Shown piece by piece: positions 34,001 through 43,347 of a stretch of 62,462 nucleotides of DNA; within the stretch, counting starts at the first letter, position 1; every line of letters begins with the position of its first letter. Location of the stretch: positions 1 to 62,462 of the forward strand of contig NZ_WJQT01000015.1 in assembly GCF_009659375.1 (NCBI RefSeq). The letters run 5' to 3'. The position numbers were made by a program, and so were the translations under genes. The notes below the pieces were generated by a model, which was given only the letters and a program-made list of their open reading frames with translations, did not search any database and was not told the DNA's origin. The DNA comes from Fundicoccus ignavus. Lineage in GTDB: Bacteria; Bacillota; Bacilli; Lactobacillales; Aerococcaceae.

Positions 34001-35716
34001 ATGTCTTTTGATGGTTTCTTTACCCGAGCGCTTGTTAATGAATTAAAAGAACAATTGCTTGGAGGTAGAATTCATAAAATATATCAACCCTTTGAACAAG
34101 AATTACAATTTGTGATTCGAGCTAATCGACAAAATCAACGTTTAGCTGCTTCAATTCATCCTACCTATTATCGGGTACTCTTAACAGAGGAACGCCCAAG
34201 TAATCCGACACATGCGCCAATGTTTTGTATGTTAATGCGTAAACATTTGGAGAACGCCATCGTTCTTGATATTCGTCAGATTGAAAATGATCGAATTATC
34301 GAATTTGAATTAAGTGGTCGCGATGAATTAGGCGATTTGCAGAACTATTTGTTAATTTTTGAATTAATGGGTAGACATAGTAATATTCTATTAATCAATT
34401 CGAGAACTTCAACAATAATTGATTGTATTAAACATGTATCCCCTGCCCTAAATTCATACCGTTCTTTACAGCCAGGTGCAACTTACGTTCGTCCTCCAAG
34501 TAACTCACAACAAAGTAATATCCTTTCTCTATCGGAAACGGACTTAAGTGATTGGATTCAAGCTAATGAAGATAAAATAGTCGCTGGACAAGCGCATCAA
34601 GTGACGCAGGGATTAAGTAAAATGGCAGCTGAAGCACTTGCTTTCTTAATTAAGGAAAGAAATCTAACCCCACAGGAAGCGATTCAGTGGTTTATTTATG
34701 AAGTAAAAGAACAGTCTAAACCCCTGCTATTTGTTGCTGAGAACACCGTGAAATTTTATTTAATTGATTTACCTAACCTTGAAGGAAAACGTCAAGAACT
34801 TCAGACTTTTTCGAAAGTTTTAGCCGAATTTTTCACCCAAAAAGTCCATTTAGACCGTGTAAAACAATTATCTGGCGATATGATTCAGAAAATCAAGCAC
34901 GTTATTGGGCGTAATGAACTTAAGCTCGAAAAGCTGTCTAAAGAACGCGAAATAGCCAGCGCTGCTGATACTTATCGTATTAAAGGCGAGCTATTAAACG
35001 CTTATGCTTATCGTATACAAAAAGGTTTAACTGAGGTAGAATTAGAAAATTATTATGAGGATAATGCACTGATGACGGTAGAGCTTGACCCACGTAAGAC
35101 TCCTATTGAGAATAGTCAACAATACTTTAAGAAATATGCGAAATATCGTGACTCCTTAAAGTATATAGACCAACAAGAGGAATTAGCATTAGGGGAAAAT
35201 GATTATCTTGATGGCATTCTCGTTCAATTATCTCAAGCTGACTTAGAAGATATTGAAATGATTAAACAAGAGTTAACAGACGAAGGATATGTCAGTCAAC
35301 GCAAAGGCTCCGTTAAAAAGCGGGCTAAGAGTACCTCTAAGCCACGTCGCTACCGTTCAAGTGATGGTGTGATGATTTACGTCGGCCGCAATAATCAACA
35401 AAACGATGAATTGAGTATGAAAAAAGCTGCTAAAAATCATTGGTGGTTACATACGAAAGATATACCAGGGGCTCACGTTATCATTGAATCAGATCGCCCT
35501 TCTGATCAAACAATGAAAGAAGCGGCAGAAATTGCTGCTTACTATTCTAAATTCCAACATTCAGCCAATGTGCCAGTAGATACAGTTCAAGTAAAACACT
35601 TGCATAAACCTAATGGTGCTAAACCTGGTTTTGTTATTTATGAAGGACAACAAACTTTATTTGTGACACCAGTGGAAACTGATATCAATACCCTTTCCGT
35701 TGATAAAGAAGAATAA
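34001..35716 (+). CDS. rqcH: Ribosome quality control factor RqcH (NFACT family, Rqc2 homologue)
   Basis: 571-aa NFACT protein, formerly annotated FbpA/fibronectin-binding. RqcH binds split 50S subunits with stalled peptidyl-tRNA and recruits tRNA-Ala to add C-terminal alanine tails for degradation. The layout is as expected: NFACT-N at ~1-200 (MSFDGFFTRALVNEL, GGRIHKIYQP, APMFCMLMRKHL), helix-hairpin-helix and coiled coil at ~200-440, NFACT-R at ~450-560 (GVMIYVGRNNQQND, WWLHTKDIPGAHVII). ATG 34001 follows AGGAGG at 8 nt. It has its own strong terminator. Confidence 0.94.
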   Translation: MSFDGFFTRALVNELKEQLLGGRIHKIYQPFEQELQFVIRANRQNQRLAASIHPTYYRVLLTEERPSNPTHAPMFCMLMRKHLENAIVLDIRQIENDRIIEFELSGRDELGDLQNYLLIFELMGRHSNILLINSRTSTIIDCIKHVSPALNSYRSLQPGATYVRPPSNSQQSNILSLSETDLSDWIQANEDKIVAGQAHQVTQGLSKMAAEALAFLIKERNLTPQEAIQWFIYEVKEQSKPLLFVAENTVKFYLIDLPNLEGKRQELQTFSKVLAEFFTQKVHLDRVKQLSGDMIQKIKHVIGRNELKLEKLSKEREIASAADTYRIKGELLNAYAYRIQKGLTEVELENYYEDNALMTVELDPRKTPIENSQQYFKKYAKYRDSLKYIDQQEELALGENDYLDGILVQLSQADLEDIEMIKQELTDEGYVSQRKGSVKKRAKSTSKPRRYRSSDGVMIYVGRNNQQNDELSMKKAAKNHWWLHTKDIPGAHVIIESDRPSDQTMKEAAEIAAYYSKFQHSANVPVDTVQVKHLHKPNGAKPGFVIYEGQQTLFVTPVETDINTLSVDKEE

Positions 35717-35718
35717 AA

Positions 35719-35767
35719 AAATAATCCTGAACAACTTAGCTCACGCTTTGTTTGTTCAGGATTATTT
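35719..35767. terminator. Bidirectional terminator between rqcH and ppaC
   Basis: 16-bp perfect arms AAATAATCCTGAACAA / TTGTTCAGGATTATTT between convergent stops; A/T runs on both sides allow termination in either direction. Confidence 0.85.
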
Positions 35768-35778
35768 GATGTAATTAA

Positions 35779-36711
35779 TTAAACAGTATAGCTTTCAGTT
35801 AATTGTGGAACAACTTGTTTTTTACGTGACACTACACCAGGTAGTTCTAATTGTTGTTCAACAACTGGCACTTTAAATGCCTTTTCCACAGCGGCGAAGT
35901 CGTTACCAACGACTAAACCGATTGAATTACTTTCTAGAATATCCGTAATAATTAAAACAGATAATTCTAAATCACCTGCTGCCATAAACTCTGTAGCCAT
36001 TTGATCTAACAAAGCTGATTTACGCGCAAGAATATCTTCAAAGTCAACAACATTAACTTGTCCAATACGTACTTTTTTACCATCCATATCAAAGTTTTTA
36101 GCATCTGAATTTAATAATTCAGTTTCTGATTTGCTACTTAAATCAGTACCCGATTTTAATAAATCCATACCATAAACCTCTAAATTAACATCCGCTATTT
36201 TAGATAGCTCAATGGCTGCATTTTCATCTTGATTAGTAGTTGTAGGTGATTTAAACAATAGTGTATCCGAAATAATGGCAGATAACATTAAACCTGCAAT
36301 TGCTTTAGGAATATCGTAGCTATGTTCAACAAACATCTTGAATAAAATAGTTGCAGTACAACCAATTGGTTCTGCACGATAATATAGTGGTTGAGCTGTC
36401 TCAAATCCACTAATACGGTGGTGGTCCACTACATAATCTACTGTCACTTCACTTAAATCTTCTACTGACTGAACTGACTCGTTATGGTCCACTAAAGCTA
36501 CATTCGACACTTCATTAGCAACCGTTGTGACAACACGTGGTGCTGAAACGTTGAAATAATTTAAAGCAAAAGCTGTTTCATCATTTACTTCGCCTAAAGC
36601 GACTGGTTCAGCCTCTTCACCTTGTTTTTCTAGAAAATAACTCATCGCAATTGCTGAAGCAATTGTGTCCGTATCAGGATTTTTGTGTCCAAACACTAAA
36701 TATTTCGTCAT
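35779..36711 (-). CDS. ppaC: Manganese-dependent inorganic pyrophosphatase (family II)
   Basis: Hydrolyses pyrophosphate to drive biosynthesis. 310 aa from ATG 36711 (AGGAGG 11 nt upstream). DHH-domain motifs are GHKNPDTDTIASAIA, LVDHNE and VDYVVDHHRI. The C-terminal DHHA2 domain ends with SRKKQVVPQLTE, whose Arg-Lys-Lys stretch binds substrate phosphate. No CBS domains are inserted, so it is the unregulated form. It is monocistronic. Confidence 0.95.
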   Translation of the reverse strand: MTKYLVFGHKNPDTDTIASAIAMSYFLEKQGEEAEPVALGEVNDETAFALNYFNVSAPRVVTTVANEVSNVALVDHNESVQSVEDLSEVTVDYVVDHHRISGFETAQPLYYRAEPIGCTATILFKMFVEHSYDIPKAIAGLMLSAIISDTLLFKSPTTTNQDENAAIELSKIADVNLEVYGMDLLKSGTDLSSKSETELLNSDAKNFDMDGKKVRIGQVNVVDFEDILARKSALLDQMATEFMAAGDLELSVLIITDILESNSIGLVVGNDFAAVEKAFKVPVVEQQLELPGVVSRKKQVVPQLTESYTV

Positions 36712-36829
36712 AAAAGAATAATCCTCCTTGAATATGCTTACCATTATAGTTTACCACTAGTTTCGATAAAAATGAACAAAATAAAATAATTATCGATTCA
36801 ATTGAAATGTTACTTTGCTAAAATAAATT

Positions 36830-37276
36830 CTATGCCTTAAAGAAATTTAATAATTTCGTACGCGTTATTTGACGCACTTCCCCTTTTTGATTCAGGGTTC
36901 TACTCTCTGTAAAAACAATCCCTTGTGACGGCTTTGATTCAGAAATTTTAATATCAGTAATTTTACTTTCAACATGAAGAATATCCCCAGGTCTAGTTGG
37001 GGTTGGCCAAGTTACATCCACTCCTGCTCCAATAATTCCAGCAGAAAAAGGAACGCTCTCGACAATTAAACGCATTGTGATGGCTGCAGTATTCCATCCA
37101 CTACCAGCTTAACCTTTAAAAAAGGTATCTTTAGCAGCTTCTTAAACTGTATGAAACAATTGTGGATCATACTGATTTGCAAAAGAGATAATTTCTTCCT
37201 TAACTAATACATGCTCTCCGCTTATAAAGTTATCACCGACTTGTAAGTCATCTAAGTATAATAAGCGTTTAGGCAT
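36830..37276 (-). pseudogene. MaoC-like acyl dehydratase, two in-frame stops
   Basis: A single frame of 149 codons reads as a MaoC/hot-dog dehydratase (MPKRLLYLDDLQVGDNFISG, FANQYDPQLFH, EAAKDTFFKG, AGSGWNTAAITMRL, RPGDILHVESKI, SRTLNQKGE). TAA interrupts codon 45 (37142-37144) and codon 56 (37109-37111), the second at a spot where the family has GLA, so TTA to TAA is likely. No good ribosome site precedes the internal ATG. Point mutations rather than truncation suggest recent inactivation. It is near ppaC but functionally unrelated. Confidence 0.85.
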
Positions 37277-37452
37277 TACTTTACCTCACTTCATAGTATT
37301 TGAATATCAGTAAATAAATATTAGCCATAATACAATTTTCCGTCAAGATAAATAAATCTAGGAAAAATTAAGTGAATGATTAAAGACATCGCAGAATACC
37401 TTTTGAACTACCTCCCGTAGCTCGCTTTTCCAAAGAGGAATTATAAAAAGGA

Positions 37453-37495
37453 AAAAGCCTCAAATCTACTTCAAAAGTAAACTTGAGGCTTTTCA
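37453..37495 (-). terminator. Rho-independent terminator after pflA
   Basis: Minus strand AGCCTCAAGTTTACTT / AAGTAGATTTGAGGCT stem, then five T. Confidence 0.85.
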
Positions 37496-37503
37496 GGATT
37501 TTA

Positions 37504-38274
37504 TCAATAATTGAGATAATCTTTGTACTCATCTGTTCTCAATAAACGACGAGCATTTTCAACACGTTCTGCAGAGGGAGGTTCGATACCTTCAAGACGG
37601 TATTTAATGCCCATTGCTTCGTATTTATAAACGCCCATTTTATGATAAGGTAGAATTTCAAATTTCAATACATTATCTAGACTCGCAACATAATCACCTA
37701 AGCGTTGTAGATATTCATCATAGTCCGTTCTTTCCGGAACTAACACATGCCGTATCCATACTGGATGTTTAATATCTGATAAATAACGAGACATATCTAG
37801 AATACCATTGTTAGGATGCCCTGTTAAGCGACGGTGCCCTTCGCTATCAATATGCTTGATATCAAATAAAAATAGATCTGTATATTTAAGCAACTCTTGA
37901 AATCTTCCAAAAAAAGGTTCTTTAAATGTGAAAGGCTGTCCGCAAGTATCTATCGTAGTATGAACCCCGTTTTCTTTACATATTTTGAAATATTCGATTA
38001 GAAAATCAATTTGCAATAAAGGTTCACCACCACTGACTGTGACACCACCTTTACTCCCCCAGAAAGGTCGATATTGAATCGCTTCATCATAAAGTTCTTG
38101 CGGTGTATAAGGGTTCCCGCCCTTCATATTCCAAGTGTCAGGATTATGGCAGAATTCACAACGCATCCGACAACCTTGCATAAATGTTATGAAACGAATA
38201 CCTGGTCCATCCACCGAACCAAAGCTTTCAGTTGAGTGAACATATCCGATTATTGGCGTAGCTACTTCTGTCAT
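37504..38274 (-). CDS. pflA: Pyruvate formate-lyase activating enzyme
   Basis: Radical-SAM enzyme that installs the glycyl radical on PflB. 256 aa from ATG 38274 (AAAGGAG 8 nt upstream). The cluster motif is CRMRCEFCHNPDTW (CxxxCxxC), followed by the SAM-binding GGEPLLQ. The 4Fe-4S enzyme is active only without oxygen, so the operon marks anaerobic metabolism. It lies 75 bp after pflB with a stem-loop between, and ends in a terminator. Confidence 0.96.
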   Translation of the reverse strand: MTEVATPIIGYVHSTESFGSVDGPGIRFITFMQGCRMRCEFCHNPDTWNMKGGNPYTPQELYDEAIQYRPFWGSKGGVTVSGGEPLLQIDFLIEYFKICKENGVHTTIDTCGQPFTFKEPFFGRFQELLKYTDLFLFDIKHIDSEGHRRLTGHPNNGILDMSRYLSDIKHPVWIRHVLVPERTDYDEYLQRLGDYVASLDNVLKFEILPYHKMGVYKYEAMGIKYRLEGIEPPSAERVENARRLLRTDEYKDYLNY

Positions 38275-38298
38275 AATGACGACTCCTTTCAATTAGAT

Positions 38299-38332
38299 AA
38301 CCAAGTCACTAAATATATCAGTAACTTGGTTA
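38299..38332 (-). other. Intergenic stem-loop between pflB and pflA
   Basis: Minus strand AACCAAGTTACT / AGTGACTTGGTT pairs almost perfectly but is followed by ATCTAATTG, not a T tract. More likely an mRNA-processing or stability element setting the pflB:pflA ratio than a terminator. Confidence 0.5.
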
Positions 38333-38349
38333 CGTTTGTCTTATATGTA

Positions 38350-40578
38350 CTACATTGAACTATGCATTGTACGATTAATAACGTCTAATTGTTGTTCGCG
38401 TGTTAATTTAATAAAGTTAACGGCGTAACCAGATACACGAATAGTTAATTGTGGATAATTTTCTGGATGTTCCATCGCATCTAGTAAAGTTTCACGGTTA
38501 AATACGTTAACGTTTAAATGGTGTCCACCTTGTGTTACGTAACCATCTAGCATACTTGCTAAGTTTTCTTGTTGAATTTCATCTTCTTTGCCTAAGGCTT
38601 TAGGAATAATTGAGAATGTGTTTGAAATTCCGTCTAATGAGTATTCGTATGGCATTTTTGCCACTGACATTAAACTTGCTAAAGCGCCGTGTGTGTCACG
38701 ACCGTGCATTGGGTTAGCTCCTGGTGCAAATGGTTCACCAGCGCGACGTCCATCAGGTGTGTTACCCGTTTTCTTACCATAAACAACGTTAGATGTAATG
38801 GTTAGGATTGATGTTGTATGAATAGCGTTACGGTATGTTGGATGTTTCTTAACTTTTGTCATAAATGATTTTAGTAAATCAACTCCAATTTGATCGGCGC
38901 GATCATCGTTGTTACCATATTTAGGATAGTCTCCTTCAATATCATAATCCACAACTAATCCGTTTTCATCACGAATAGTCTTAACTTTCGCATGTTTAAT
39001 CGCTGATAATGAATCAATCGCTACAGAGAAGCCAGCAATACCAGTTGCCATTGTTCGTTTAATTTTGACATCATGTAAGGCCATTTCGATACTTTCATAG
39101 CTGTATTTATCATGCATATAATGAATGATATTTAATGTGTTAACATATAATCCAGCTAACCATTCTAACATGTCATCAAATTTCTCCATCACTTCATCAT
39201 AATCTAAGTATTCTGAAGTAATTGCTTGGAATTTAGGTCCGATTTGGTCTTTAAGTTTCTCATCAACACCACCGTTGATTGCATATAATAGAGCTTTTGC
39301 AACGTTTGCGCGTGCTCCAAAGAATTGCATTTGTTTTCCAATCTCCATTGCAGACACACAACATGCAATACCATAGTCATCTCCATAAATAGGACGCATC
39401 ATATCATCGTTTTCATATTGAATGGCTGAAGATAAAATTGACATCTTCGCTGCAAAGTTTTTGAAGCCAGTTGGTAATTTTGCTGACCATAAAATTGTTA
39501 AGTTTGGTTCTGGTGCTGGTCCTAAGTTAGATAACGTATGTAAGAAACGGAATGAATTTTTCGTTACTAATGAACGGCCATCATTACTCATCCCACCAAT
39601 TGATTCTGTTACCCAAGTTGGGTCTCCAGAGAACAGGTCATTATAATCTGGTGTACGCGCAAATTTTACTAAACGTAATTTCATAACGAAATGATCCACT
39701 AATTCTTGAGCTGTTTCTTCTGTAAGTGTACCGTTCGCTAAATCACGCTCGATATAGACATCCAAGAATGATGATACACGACCTAAAGACATAGCAGCAC
39801 CATTTTGTTGTTTAATCGCTGCTAAATAACCTAAGTAAGTCCATTGGAAGGCTTCTTGCGCATTTGATGCAGGTACAGAAATATCAAAGCCATAAATTTT
39901 TCCTAATTCTTTTAACTCTTTTAATGCACGATATTGTTCGCTAACTTCTTCACGCAATTGAATAATATCATCTGTCATCGTACCGTAACCAATATTATCA
40001 AACTGTTTTTGACGATCGGCCATCAAGTAATCTACTCCATACAAAGCCACACGACGATAGTCACCGATAATACGTCCACGACCATAAGCATCAGGTAGAC
40101 CAGTAATAACACCAGATTTACGTGCAGCACGCATTTCAGGCGTGTAGACATCAAATACGCCTTGGTTATGTGTTTTACGATATTCTGTAAAAATCTTATG
40201 GTTTTCTGGATCAACTTCATAACCATAAGCTTCTAATGAGTTTTCAGATACACGAATACCACCGAAGGGTTGGAAACTACGTTTTAATGGCTTGTCTGTT
40301 TGCAAGCCAACTACTTTTTCTAAAGGTTGGTCAATATAACCAGCATCATGAGAAGTAATCGTTGAAACAACCTTGTTATCCATATCTAAAACTCCACCGT
40401 TATCACGTTCTTGTTTAGATAAATCCATGACCTCTTCCCACAACTTAGTTGTTGCTTCTGTCGGCCCAGCTAAGAATTCGTCCCCGCCTCTATACTCTTT
40501 GAAGTTTGCTTGTATAAAGTCACGTACATCTACTTCGTCTTGCCACTTTGTTCCTTTAAATCCTTGCCACTGTTTCAT
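38350..40578 (-). CDS. pflB: Formate C-acetyltransferase (pyruvate formate-lyase)
   Basis: Converts pyruvate and CoA to acetyl-CoA and formate under anaerobic conditions. 742 aa from ATG 40578 (AGGAGG 7 nt upstream; a TTG one codon earlier is ignored). The adjacent catalytic cysteines are in [16 protein letters not shown] and the radical glycine in [13 protein letters not shown] near the C terminus. It is first in a pflBA unit. Together with AdhE it forms the acetyl-CoA to ethanol branch. Confidence 0.97.
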   Translation of the reverse strand: MKQWQGFKGTKWQDEVDVRDFIQANFKEYRGGDEFLAGPTEATTKLWEEVMDLSKQERDNGGVLDMDNKVVSTITSHDAGYIDQPLEKVVGLQTDKPLKRSFQPFGGIRVSENSLEAYGYEVDPENHKIFTEYRKTHNQGVFDVYTPEMRAARKSGVITGLPDAYGRGRIIGDYRRVALYGVDYLMADRQKQFDNIGYGTMTDDIIQLREEVSEQYRALKELKELGKIYGFDISVPASNAQEAFQWTYLGYLAAIKQQNGAAMSLGRVSSFLDVYIERDLANGTLTEETAQELVDHFVMKLRLVKFARTPDYNDLFSGDPTWVTESIGGMSNDGRSLVTKNSFRFLHTLSNLGPAPEPNLTILWSAKLPTGFKNFAAKMSILSSAIQYENDDMMRPIYGDDYGIACCVSAMEIGKQMQFFGARANVAKALLYAINGGVDEKLKDQIGPKFQAITSEYLDYDEVMEKFDDMLEWLAGLYVNTLNIIHYMHDKYSYESIEMALHDVKIKRTMATGIAGFSVAIDSLSAIKHAKVKTIRDENGLVVDYDIEGDYPKYGNNDDRADQIGVDLLKSFMTKVKKHPTYRNAIHTTSILTITSNVVYGKKTGNTPDGRRAGEPFAPGANPMHGRDTHGALASLMSVAKMPYEYSLDGISNTFSIIPKALGKEDEIQQENLASMLDGYVTQGGHHLNVNVFNRETLLDAMEHPENYPQLTIRVSGYAVNFIKLTREQQLDVINRTMHSSM

Positions 40579-40645
40579 CAAAAATCCTCCTTGTTATACT
40601 TTTTCTTGAAAATTAGACAAACGACTTGTTCAACTTTTCACTCTT

Positions 40646-40673
40646 ATTGTACCACGTTTCACAAACAAAGCAA
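40646..40673 (-). promoter_or_regulatory. pflB promoter with Rex-like palindrome
   Basis: Minus strand TTGCTT (40668-40673), 16 nt, TACAAT (40646-40651). TTGTGAAACGTGGTACAA (40647-40664) is an imperfect palindrome close to the Rex consensus TTGTGA-N6-TCACAA with two mismatches, overlapping the -10 box as in adhE. Confidence 0.45.
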
Positions 40674-40721
40674 CACATAAATGAAAAAAACAGTGAATAA
40701 ACATGGATTCTCATCAAATTC

Positions 40722-40737
40722 TTAAAGGCGCTTTCAT
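40722..40737 (-). promoter_or_regulatory. cre-like site upstream of pflB
   Basis: Minus strand ATGAAAGCGCCTTTAA has two mismatches to the cre consensus and lies about 50 bp upstream of the -35 box, a placement similar to the perfect cre at adhE. Confidence 0.35.
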
Positions 40738-40794
40738 CGCTAATGCGAATATCATTCTTAAAATGTGAATAATGTTCAATCTGTTTTATTACAG

Positions 40795-40844
40795 AAAAAA
40801 ACTGTACCACTACTAACTATAACAAGATAGTTTGTGGTACAGTT
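40795..40844 (-). terminator. Rho-independent terminator after parC
   Basis: 11-bp stem AACTGTACCAC / GTGGTACAGTT with inner pairing ACTA/TAGT, then seven T on the minus strand. Confidence 0.88.
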
Positions 40845-40855
40845 ATCAAACTTAT

Positions 40856-43345
40856 TTAATTATCGTCTAACATTTTTAGACGTGCTGGATGCATACTCAG
40901 AACCTTACCTAATTGGTCTAACTCTGTGATTGCCGACCCATTTGCTAATCTTTCCGTCAACGGAATATCTTTTGTATTGAAGTCATAAATATAGCCAGTA
41001 TCTCCATGCACAACAACCGGAATACTTCCTCCTGTTAATGGGATTGCTGTTAAGATACGATGTGGCAAGTTCTTTAATTCTTTCAATAAGTATATTCCAC
41101 GACTTGCGCGTGCTGCTTGATTAATAATTTCGATATCAAATCGTTTCAGGTTTCCTCTTTGAGTCAGGACAAGCGCCTGAGGACGTGTAATTGAATGTTC
41201 AAAAATCAAACCAGCCGCAACATAGTCATCATCTTTAAGGTTGATTGAAATAACCCCTTGCGTCTTAAGCCCAGTTTGTGACACTTCCTCAAGGTCATAA
41301 CGCAGACTATAACTTTTAGCTGTCATTAAGAGTACTTGGTATCGAACACCTTGCTTAGCTCTAATGGCTGCGATTAACTCATCGTTTTCTTCTTTTAAGT
41401 TCATCGCAACAGCTGTTCTTGATTTATAGCTACGGTAAGTGGTAAATAAAGCTAAACTACTTTGTTTGATACGACCATTACGCGTAATAAGCACAATGTT
41501 ATCTTCTTCGTCTTCAGTCTTAGTCTCACCAGTTTCAATTCCACCATTTACTGAAGCAAACACACTAATAATTTGTTCACCGTTGACTAATTGATAGTTT
41601 TGAGATAAATGAATACCCATTTCTTTCCAACGAATATCTGGCATTTCGTGTACTGGAAGATGGATATAATTCCCTTTATTTGTCACAATGATAATCGCAT
41701 CATGCGTACTTAATTCTTGAACAAACAATGGATAATCCATCTCTCTACTGCCTAAATCTAAAGCATCGGATGCAGAGAAAGAACGGATGCTTGTTCGTTT
41801 CATGTAACCTTCTTTGGTTACCGACACATAGACTTTTTCTTCAGGAATCAATAAAGTTGTTTCAATACTAATTTCTTGAATTTCCGCTTCAACTAATGTT
41901 TTACGCGGCGTTTGGAGACGTTTTTTGACATCTTTTAATTCATTAATTAATACCTTATTTAACGTTTCACTGTTTCCTAAGATGTTTTTATACATTAGAA
42001 TACGTTCATTTAACTCTAAGCGCTCGTTTTGTAATGCCACTACATCGGTATTCGTTAAACGATATAATTGTAAATTTACAATAGATTCTGCTTGAGCGTC
42101 TGAGAAATCATATTCTGCTATTAAATTCTTCTTGGCGTCCGCTTTATTTTCACTAGCGCGAATTGTTGCAATTACTTCATCAAGAATTGACACCACACGA
42201 ATCAAGCCATCTACGATGTGTAGACGTTTTTGATCAGCAGCCAAATTAAATTTGGTGCGACGCGTAATGACTTCTTGTTGATGCTGAATATACGCTTCTA
42301 AGATTCTTGGTAACGTCACAACTTTTGGATGATGATCATCAATGGCCACCATATTTAAGTGATAGTTTACTTGTAAGTCAGTATTCACAAGTAAATAATT
42401 CAAAATACTATCTGGATTTACATCTCGTTTCAATTCTACAACGACACGTACTCCAGTTCGGTCAGATTCGTCACGTACGTCGTCAATACCTTCGACCTTT
42501 TTAAGGATACGAATATCATCGATTCTTTGTATTAACTTCGCTTTATTGACTTCATACGGTAATTCTGTCGCTACAATCTGGCTCTTACCACCTTTTAGTT
42601 GCTCGATATGTGTCTTAGAGCGAACAAGGATTTTACCTTGCCCTTTGCTATAAGCTTTTCGAATGCCGTCAAAGCCTTGAATAATTCCCCCTGTTGGGAA
42701 ATCAGGCCCCTGAATAAATTTCAATAAATTATCAATAGTATATTTTTTATGCGAAAGCATGTAGATAATCGCATCAATTACTTCACCTAGATTATGTGGT
42801 GGAATCTCAGTCGCATAACCAGCCGAAATCCCAGTTGATCCATTAATTAACAAGTTTGGAACACGTGAAGGTAAAACAATGGGTTCTTCTAAGGTATCAT
42901 CAAAGTTTAAGGCATAGTCGACCGTTTCATTATCAATATCACGGAGTAATTCATTTGCGTATTTAGACATACGCGCTTCCGTATAACGCATCGCCGCAGC
43001 CATATCGCCATCCATACTACCGTTGTTACCGTGCATATCAATCAATGGTTCACGTAATTTCCAATCTTGAGACATACGAACCATTGCATCGTAAACTGAT
43101 GTATCACCATGAGGATGATAATTACCAATGACATTACCGACTGTTTTAGCTGATTTACGGTAAGGATTATCCGCAGTATTTCTCTCCTTGTACATTGCGA
43201 ACAGAATACGTCTTTGTACAGGTTTTAAACCATCACGTATATCAGGCAAAGCACGGTCTTGAATAATATATTTAGAGTAACGACCGAAACGGTCACCGAT
43301 GACATCAGCGAACTCTAATTCTTGAATTCCTTGTAAATCATTCAT
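40856..43345 (-). CDS. parC: DNA topoisomerase IV subunit A
   Basis: 829-aa ParC, which breaks and rejoins DNA to decatenate daughter chromosomes, in a heterotetramer with ParE. The winged-helix/tower portion spans ~1-480 with catalytic Tyr in AAAMRYTEARMS; the C-terminal beta-pinwheel at ~495-820 has GyrA-box-like repeats. In the quinolone-determining segment HPHGDTSVYDAM, residue 82 is Thr where Ser is usual (Ser79/80 of streptococci/staphylococci), while the downstream Asp is retained. ATG 43345 lies two bases after the parE stop. Confidence 0.96.
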   Translation of the reverse strand: MNDLQGIQELEFADVIGDRFGRYSKYIIQDRALPDIRDGLKPVQRRILFAMYKERNTADNPYRKSAKTVGNVIGNYHPHGDTSVYDAMVRMSQDWKLREPLIDMHGNNGSMDGDMAAAMRYTEARMSKYANELLRDIDNETVDYALNFDDTLEEPIVLPSRVPNLLINGSTGISAGYATEIPPHNLGEVIDAIIYMLSHKKYTIDNLLKFIQGPDFPTGGIIQGFDGIRKAYSKGQGKILVRSKTHIEQLKGGKSQIVATELPYEVNKAKLIQRIDDIRILKKVEGIDDVRDESDRTGVRVVVELKRDVNPDSILNYLLVNTDLQVNYHLNMVAIDDHHPKVVTLPRILEAYIQHQQEVITRRTKFNLAADQKRLHIVDGLIRVVSILDEVIATIRASENKADAKKNLIAEYDFSDAQAESIVNLQLYRLTNTDVVALQNERLELNERILMYKNILGNSETLNKVLINELKDVKKRLQTPRKTLVEAEIQEISIETTLLIPEEKVYVSVTKEGYMKRTSIRSFSASDALDLGSREMDYPLFVQELSTHDAIIIVTNKGNYIHLPVHEMPDIRWKEMGIHLSQNYQLVNGEQIISVFASVNGGIETGETKTEDEEDNIVLITRNGRIKQSSLALFTTYRSYKSRTAVAMNLKEENDELIAAIRAKQGVRYQVLLMTAKSYSLRYDLEEVSQTGLKTQGVISINLKDDDYVAAGLIFEHSITRPQALVLTQRGNLKRFDIEIINQAARASRGIYLLKELKNLPHRILTAIPLTGGSIPVVVHGDTGYIYDFNTKDIPLTERLANGSAITELDQLGKVLSMHPARLKMLDDN

Positions 43346-43347
43346 CT

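Noticed and set aside
40613..40810. 65-codon frame upstream of pflB
   Set aside because: It covers the pflB promoter and cre-like site, has no ribosome site, and its sequence has no protein-like pattern.
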